DNA of 12,022 nt from assembly GCA_002417905.1 (NCBI GenBank), contig DIDB01000164.1, forward strand, positions 1-12,022, written 5' to 3'. Both the position numbers and the translations under genes were made by a program. This document shows positions 8,771 through 12,022 of the stretch, piece by piece. The stretch comes from Pseudomonadaceae bacterium UBA5811 (lineage in GTDB: Bacteria > Pseudomonadota > Gammaproteobacteria > Pseudomonadales > Pseudomonadaceae). Within the stretch, counting starts at the first letter, position 1; each line of letters begins with the position of its first letter. The notes beneath the pieces are model-generated. The model made no database searches. It saw only the letters and a list, made by a program, of their open reading frames with translations, and had not been told where the DNA came from.

Positions 8771-10741
8771 GTGTCTGTGCCCAGTCCGTTACGCGGTTTT
8801 CTGGAAATTGCAGAGTCCGGATTTATTGCCGGCTGGGCCTTTGACTGTTCAGGGGGACCTGTTCGTCTGAAAATCATGGCCAATGGGGTTCCACTGGCTG
8901 AAGTGACAGCCTGCGGATTTCGTGATGATCTGTGTGGTGCTGGTGTTGCAGCTGGGGCGTGCGGCTTCAGCTTCAGCATTCCGGGAGGGCTTTCTCCGGA
9001 CCGGGAGCAGGTCATCCATGTCATGCGCTCAAGTGACCATGCTGAACTGCCTGGTTCACCCAAAGTTATTCCCGCCAGAACATGGGCTACTGCTGTCAAA
9101 GCCATTCCGGCTTTGCTTGCAGAGAACAGTGATGGTTGGAAAGGATTTCTGGACAGTGTTCGGCGCCAGAGGATTAGCGGGTGGGTATATAACCCGGCTG
9201 AGCCAGGCGTATCGGTTGCCATCAAAATTTTTGATAATGATCAGCTGATTGCTTGGACACTGGCCAACCGTTACCGGGCAGACTTGAAAAAAGCTGGGAT
9301 CGGTACGGGATATTATGGTTTTGACGTAATTTTTCCAGGAGGGTTATCTCCACTCTCCAAGCATATTATCCGGGTGGTTTGCGAGCAGAACGGTTTTGAG
9401 CTGACACATTCTCCTGCTGTACTTGAGTCGGCAATGGTTATGGATAACGAGCTGAGAGGCTATCTGGTCAGGGTTATTGCAAACAGTGATAGCGGGGAAC
9501 ATGAAGCTATTCTGCATTTTTTGCTGGGCCAGGCCAGTCGGGTCAGGAGGCAGATTGCCGAGCAATCCAGCCATCGGGCCGAGCAGGAAATTGTCAGGGA
9601 ACAGATCAGACGCACAGGCAGCGAACTGCCGGAAGCAGTAGCTTGTGGCCCCCGGGTATTGGTGATTGATGAGCGTTACCCGGACATCCAGCGGGATGCT
9701 GGTTCCTGCGCTATCTTTTCCCATATGCAAGCACTGCTGACGCTGGGATACGAAGTCAACTTTGCTGCAGCGGCAGAGCTGAGTGATCCGGGACTGCACC
9801 GAAAAGCCTTGGAAAGTAGCGGCATAACCTGTTTTTATGCTCCGTTGTATGATTCAATCGAAAATATCTTGCGTTATCAGGCAGATAGTTTTTCGCTGAT
9901 CTACCTGCATCGAGTCAGCATTGCAAGCTGCTATACTGGATTGGTCCGGCGTTACCAGAACAAGGCACGTATTCTGTACAGCGTGGCCGATCTGCACCAT
10001 ATCCGGCTGGAGCGCCAGGCACAGGAGCTTGATGAGCCTGTATTTGCCCAGCAAGCCCGCTTTATGCGGATTCAGGAGCGATTGGCTGCCAGTCAGGCGG
10101 ATGCTGTGATTACCCACTCCATGGAAGAAAGCCGGATCTTGCGCAAAATGACTTCTACGCCAGTCTTTTGCGTACCTTGGGCCGTAGAAGCCAAGGATAG
10201 GCCACCGGCAGGGCTGGAGGCGCGGTGTGGCGTTGTATTTCTGGGGCACTATGGCCATGCCCCCAACATGGATGCTGCCCTTTATCTGGTGAATGAAATC
10301 ATGCCGCTGGTTCATCGGAAGCGCCCAGAGATTACCTGCATTCTGGCAGGCAGTGATATGCCTGAGCAGCTTGCAAAGCTGGCGGGTCCGGGAATTGAAC
10401 CTTTGGGTCATGTAGAGGATCTGGACAGCCTGTTCCAGCGGATTCGACTGGGGATTGCGCCTTTACGCTTTGGCGCGGGTATTAAAGGCAAAGTCTTGGA
10501 AATGATGGGCCGTGGATATCCTTGCATCATGACACCAGTTGCTGCAGAGGGATTGAGCCTACCTTCAGATCTGGCTGCGTTAGTAACCAATGATACAGCC
10601 AGCTTGGCACAGCTTGTTATTGATCTTCACGATCAACATGTGATTGTTAATAGTCTAGCCAAGGAATCACTTGAATTTATACGTGAATTTTTTAATGCGG
10701 ATAAAGTGAGTGGGCTTTTAGAAAAAGCGCTAACAGGATAA
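8771..10741 (+). CDS. Glycosyltransferase (GT4-type) with two N-terminal GWxxD-type repeats
   Basis: 656 aa from GTG 8771. Two related domains come first: GFLEIAESGFIAGWAFD... (about residues 9-98) and GFLDSVRRQRISGWVYN... (about 125-216). Each ends in a GF-(S/D)-x-x-(I/F)-PGGLSP strand and the second carries YRADLKKAGIGTG. A charged helical linker (about 220-290) follows, then a GT-B glycosyltransferase from PRVLVIDERYPD (about 294) to the C-terminus, with VFLGHYGHAPNMDA and the nucleotide-sugar site GAGIKGKVLEMMGRGYP followed by AAEGL. The family transfers a sugar from an NDP donor; the repeats may bind the acceptor. GTG 8771 has GGGGA 6 nt upstream; TTG 8759 and GTG 8777 are alternatives. 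It directly follows the Hint gene, whose Ser/Thr-rich segment is a possible acceptor (inference). No membrane helix is seen. Confidence 0.86.
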   Translation: MSVPSPLRGFLEIAESGFIAGWAFDCSGGPVRLKIMANGVPLAEVTACGFRDDLCGAGVAAGACGFSFSIPGGLSPDREQVIHVMRSSDHAELPGSPKVIPARTWATAVKAIPALLAENSDGWKGFLDSVRRQRISGWVYNPAEPGVSVAIKIFDNDQLIAWTLANRYRADLKKAGIGTGYYGFDVIFPGGLSPLSKHIIRVVCEQNGFELTHSPAVLESAMVMDNELRGYLVRVIANSDSGEHEAILHFLLGQASRVRRQIAEQSSHRAEQEIVREQIRRTGSELPEAVACGPRVLVIDERYPDIQRDAGSCAIFSHMQALLTLGYEVNFAAAAELSDPGLHRKALESSGITCFYAPLYDSIENILRYQADSFSLIYLHRVSIASCYTGLVRRYQNKARILYSVADLHHIRLERQAQELDEPVFAQQARFMRIQERLAASQADAVITHSMEESRILRKMTSTPVFCVPWAVEAKDRPPAGLEARCGVVFLGHYGHAPNMDAALYLVNEIMPLVHRKRPEITCILAGSDMPEQLAKLAGPGIEPLGHVEDLDSLFQRIRLGIAPLRFGAGIKGKVLEMMGRGYPCIMTPVAAEGLSLPSDLAALVTNDTASLAQLVIDLHDQHVIVNSLAKESLEFIREFFNADKVSGLLEKALTG

Positions 10742-10953
10742 TATTTGCCAAGTCTGATTTTTAATTACTTGATGTTGCTTGCTAGTAATTCGGCATGGTT
10801 TTTACGATCGATTAGATAAAAGATAATTTCTTATTTGTTTATTAATTTTTAATTAAATAAATTAATAATTTTGACTTTGATCAATCTTTCATGGCGAGTT
10901 TTTAATAAAATTCAGCTGCGTAAACAACTAACCATTCTTAATGGAGAGAAATG
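10742..10953. other. AT-rich spacer before the acidic small gene
   Basis: No convincing reading frame is present; the line 10801-10860 has only 8 G/C in 60. It contains an AT-only inverted repeat, TTATTAATTT (10839-10848) with AAATTAATAA (10859-10868). There is no GC-rich terminator after the glycosyltransferase, so some read-through into the next gene is possible. The strong AT bias is of the kind that attracts nucleoid silencers such as H-NS. Confidence 0.6.
10877..10906 (+). promoter_or_regulatory. Possible promoter for the acidic small protein
   Basis: TTGATC (10877-10882) and TTTAAT (10901-10906) lie 18 nt apart, an acceptable but imperfect sigma70 pair. The TTGATC is part of the palindrome TTGATCAA (10877-10884) and follows directly on TTGACT (10871-10876), which itself lacks a correctly spaced -10. 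The leader to the ATG at 10954 would be about 40 nt. Confidence 0.28.
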
Positions 10954-11346
10954 ATGTCATTTTCTTTTGGTGGTCTTAATCTGCTGAACCTGAGCAACCT
11001 TTCTAACTCGGTTTCTGATCTGCTGGGTACTGTAGAGACTGATTTGATCCAGACTTCTGGGAGTCTTGCCCAGGAACTTAATTCAGTGCTGGATTATACT
11101 GTGTCTGGTGTTACTGAAGGGGTTAGTGACATTCTGAGTGGTGTACTGGGTGGTGATATTACTGGTGGGTTGACTGCTGGTGTAGCAGATATTCTGGGGG
11201 GGGTTCTCGGCGATGTAGCTACTGTGGATAGCACTGTTGATACTACGGTTAACGATGTCAGTGGACTGCTTGGTGATGTGGTTGCTGGTGTTGTTGAAGT
11301 GGTAGGTGCAGTGGGTACGGATCTGTCAGGGCTGGCTGTTGGTTAA
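10954..11346 (+). CDS. Small, highly acidic Gly/Val/Asp-rich protein of unknown function
   Basis: 130 aa, not recognised. It has no Lys, Arg, His, Cys, Pro or Trp, against 12 Asp and 4 Glu, so the net charge is about -16. The core repeats a loose unit: SDLLGTV, SDILSGVLGGD, ADILGGVLGDV, SGLLGDVVAG. This gives amphipathic segments with alternating small and hydrophobic residues. It has no signal peptide or clear transmembrane helix. ATG 10954 is preferred, with GGAGA 6 nt upstream; the adjacent ATG 10951 leaves only 3 nt. A clear ribosome site, own leader and terminator support it as a real gene. Composition resembles exported low-complexity proteins (type I substrates, matrix or amyloid-like), but no RTX nonapeptide is present. 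A run of eight G lies at 11196-11203. Confidence 0.78.
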   Translation: MSFSFGGLNLLNLSNLSNSVSDLLGTVETDLIQTSGSLAQELNSVLDYTVSGVTEGVSDILSGVLGGDITGGLTAGVADILGGVLGDVATVDSTVDTTVNDVSGLLGDVVAGVVEVVGAVGTDLSGLAVG

Positions 11347-11366
11347 TCAGCACTGAGTAGTATGTG

Positions 11367-11393
11367 AAGCCCTGCCAATGTGGTAGGGCTTTT
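11367..11393 (+). terminator. Intrinsic terminator after the acidic small gene
   Basis: AAGCCCTGCC (11367-11376) pairs with GGTAGGGCTT (11382-11391), a 10-bp stem with one G-U pair and a 5-nt loop AATGT. It ends in a short T-run (11390-11393) 21 nt after the stop codon. The A pair at the left base makes it potentially bidirectional, so it could also stop transcription leaving the insertion sequence. Confidence 0.75.
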
Positions 11394-11394
11394 G

Positions 11395-11473
11395 AGACAT
11401 GGGGTTCTACGGGTTTTACCCCGTTAACACGGGCACTTTCGAGTAAGCTCACGCCGAGCAGAAGGAGTGTTCA
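11395..11473. other. Short non-coding spacer with inverted repeat
   Basis: No gene is seen. ACGGG (11409-11413) and CCCGT (11420-11424) form inverted arms around TTTTAC. This is the stretch between the terminator and the presumed end of the insertion sequence. Confidence 0.4.
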
Positions 11474-12022
11474 TGGTAATGCTCCCGTTTTGCACGGGTT
11501 GTAGAAGTAGAATCTAAGCGGCCATGGCCAGCCGCTGTTTCGGGGTAATGCCGCCCAGGGCCATGTTTGGGCGTTCGTTATTGTAGGACCACATCCAGCG
11601 GGTGGCGTGTTCCTGCACATGCTCCAGGGTTTCCCATTCGTACTGCGACAGCCATTCGTAGCGCGCAGTCCGGTTGAACCGTTCGATATAGGCGTTCTGC
11701 TGCGGCTTGCCCGGCTGGATGTATTCCAGCCTGATCCCGCGCTGCGCTGCCCATGCCGTCAGGATCTTCCCGCCGTATTCTGGCCCGTTGCCACACCGGA
11801 ACCCCCACGGCCGGCCCCGCCGTTCGACGACCCGCCTCAGTACCCTGGCCACACGCCCGGCCCGCACTCCGCAGTCCACCACAATGCCCCGCGCCTCGCT
11901 GTTCATGCCCCCGCACCACTTCACGCTGCTGCTGCCCTGGTCCTCCGCCCGCCCTTCCTCCCATGAATCAGCCCACCCTCCCCCCCTACCGCTCCCCTGC
12001 ACCCCCCGCCACCCCGCGCCCC
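11474..12022 (-). mobile_element. IS3-family insertion sequence, one end only
   Basis: The element carries an IS3-type OrfB transposase on the minus strand and runs off the right edge. Its visible end is proposed at 11474, where the plus strand begins TGGTAATGCTCCCG. On the minus strand this ends in CA, as IS3 elements usually do (TG...CA). Forty nt separate this point from the transposase stop. CCCG/CGGG arms (within 11484-11498) make a small hairpin in the terminal region. The partner inverted repeat and target duplication are outside the window, so the exact boundary is unproven. Confidence 0.7.
11514..12022 (-). CDS. IS3-family transposase OrfB (integrase core), partial
   Basis: C-terminal part of an IS3-type DDE transposase; the frame is open to the window edge and ends at TAG 11516-11514. 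The last 90 residues match the family closely: GIRLEYIQPGKPQQNAYIERFNR (which supplies the catalytic Glu of YIERF), RYEWLSQYEWETLEHVQ, TRWMWSYNNERPNMALGG and ITPKQRLAMAA. Upstream the match decays without changing register: the family's DNGPEY second catalytic Asp reads GNGPEY here, and the usual VIDDFNREAL region reads WCGGMNSEAR. Most changes are substitutions to G on the coding strand. This suggests either a decayed copy or base-calling errors at a contig end. Any GTG start inside the window (such as 12002) is artificial. As written the copy would be inactive. Confidence 0.85.
   Translation of the reverse strand, partial: GAGWRGVQGSGRGGGWADSWEEGRAEDQGSSSVKWCGGMNSEARGIVVDCGVRAGRVARVLRRVVERRGRPWGFRCGNGPEYGGKILTAWAAQRGIRLEYIQPGKPQQNAYIERFNRTARYEWLSQYEWETLEHVQEHATRWMWSYNNERPNMALGGITPKQRLAMAA

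Noticed and set aside
10954..11346. Bacteriocin with GG-type leader
   Set aside because: GG doublets occur, but there is no short leader with a single cleavage site, no Cys, and no immunity or peptidase-transporter gene nearby.
11607..11966. 119-codon + strand frame opposite the transposase
   Set aside because: The minus strand matches IS3 OrfB in a continuous register; the + frame is Pro/Arg/Ala-rich shadow sequence.

Overview
The window reads as chromosomal DNA of a proteobacterium, most likely a gammaproteobacterium. The GC-rich core genes, a ThiC with a [19 protein letters not shown] C-terminus, and a complete dTDP-L-rhamnose pathway in an rml-style operon point that way. The genus cannot be fixed from the sequence alone.

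Layout. (1) 1-1587, + strand: the 3' five-sixths of thiC (thiamine pyrimidine synthase), running in from the left edge. It converges on the next operon across a strong GC hairpin at 1595-1619. (2) 6956-1627, - strand: a tight six-gene operon, transcribed right to left as rfbB (rmlB), a fused nucleotidyltransferase-HEPN protein, galE, rfbD (rmlD), rfbA (rmlA) and rfbC (rmlC). Junctions are 1-29 nt gaps or 1-4 nt overlaps. It makes dTDP-L-rhamnose and UDP-galactose for a surface glycan. The second gene has no obvious sugar role: it carries the MntA (GSX9DXD) and HepT (RX4HXY) toxin-antitoxin motifs on one polypeptide. (3) 6957-7474: a 518-nt AT-rich divergent regulatory region with palindromes, a probable sigma70 promoter and a 9-bp motif present four times. 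(4) 7475-10741, + strand: a two-gene unit of lower GC. The first gene encodes a beta-rich protein ending in a Hedgehog/intein (Hint_2-type) autoprocessing domain. The second encodes a glycosyltransferase with two N-terminal GWxxD-type repeats. (5) 10742-10953: AT-rich spacer, then 10954-11346, a small, extremely acidic, glycine/valine-rich protein with its own terminator. (6) 11474-12022, - strand: one end of an IS3-family insertion sequence whose transposase runs off the right edge. Its sequence becomes steadily more C-rich and degenerate toward that edge, which looks like a contig end.

The two most interesting things are these. First, a single-chain MntA-HepT-like toxin-antitoxin candidate is embedded inside a nucleotide-sugar operon. 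Second, the 7475-11346 module holds two protein segments (233 residues before the Hint cysteine, and the whole 130-residue small protein) that contain no Lys, Arg or His at all. One is joined to a self-processing domain and lies beside a glycosyltransferase. I infer that this module makes and modifies exported surface material and may use the rhamnose or galactose made by the divergent operon; the sequence does not prove it.
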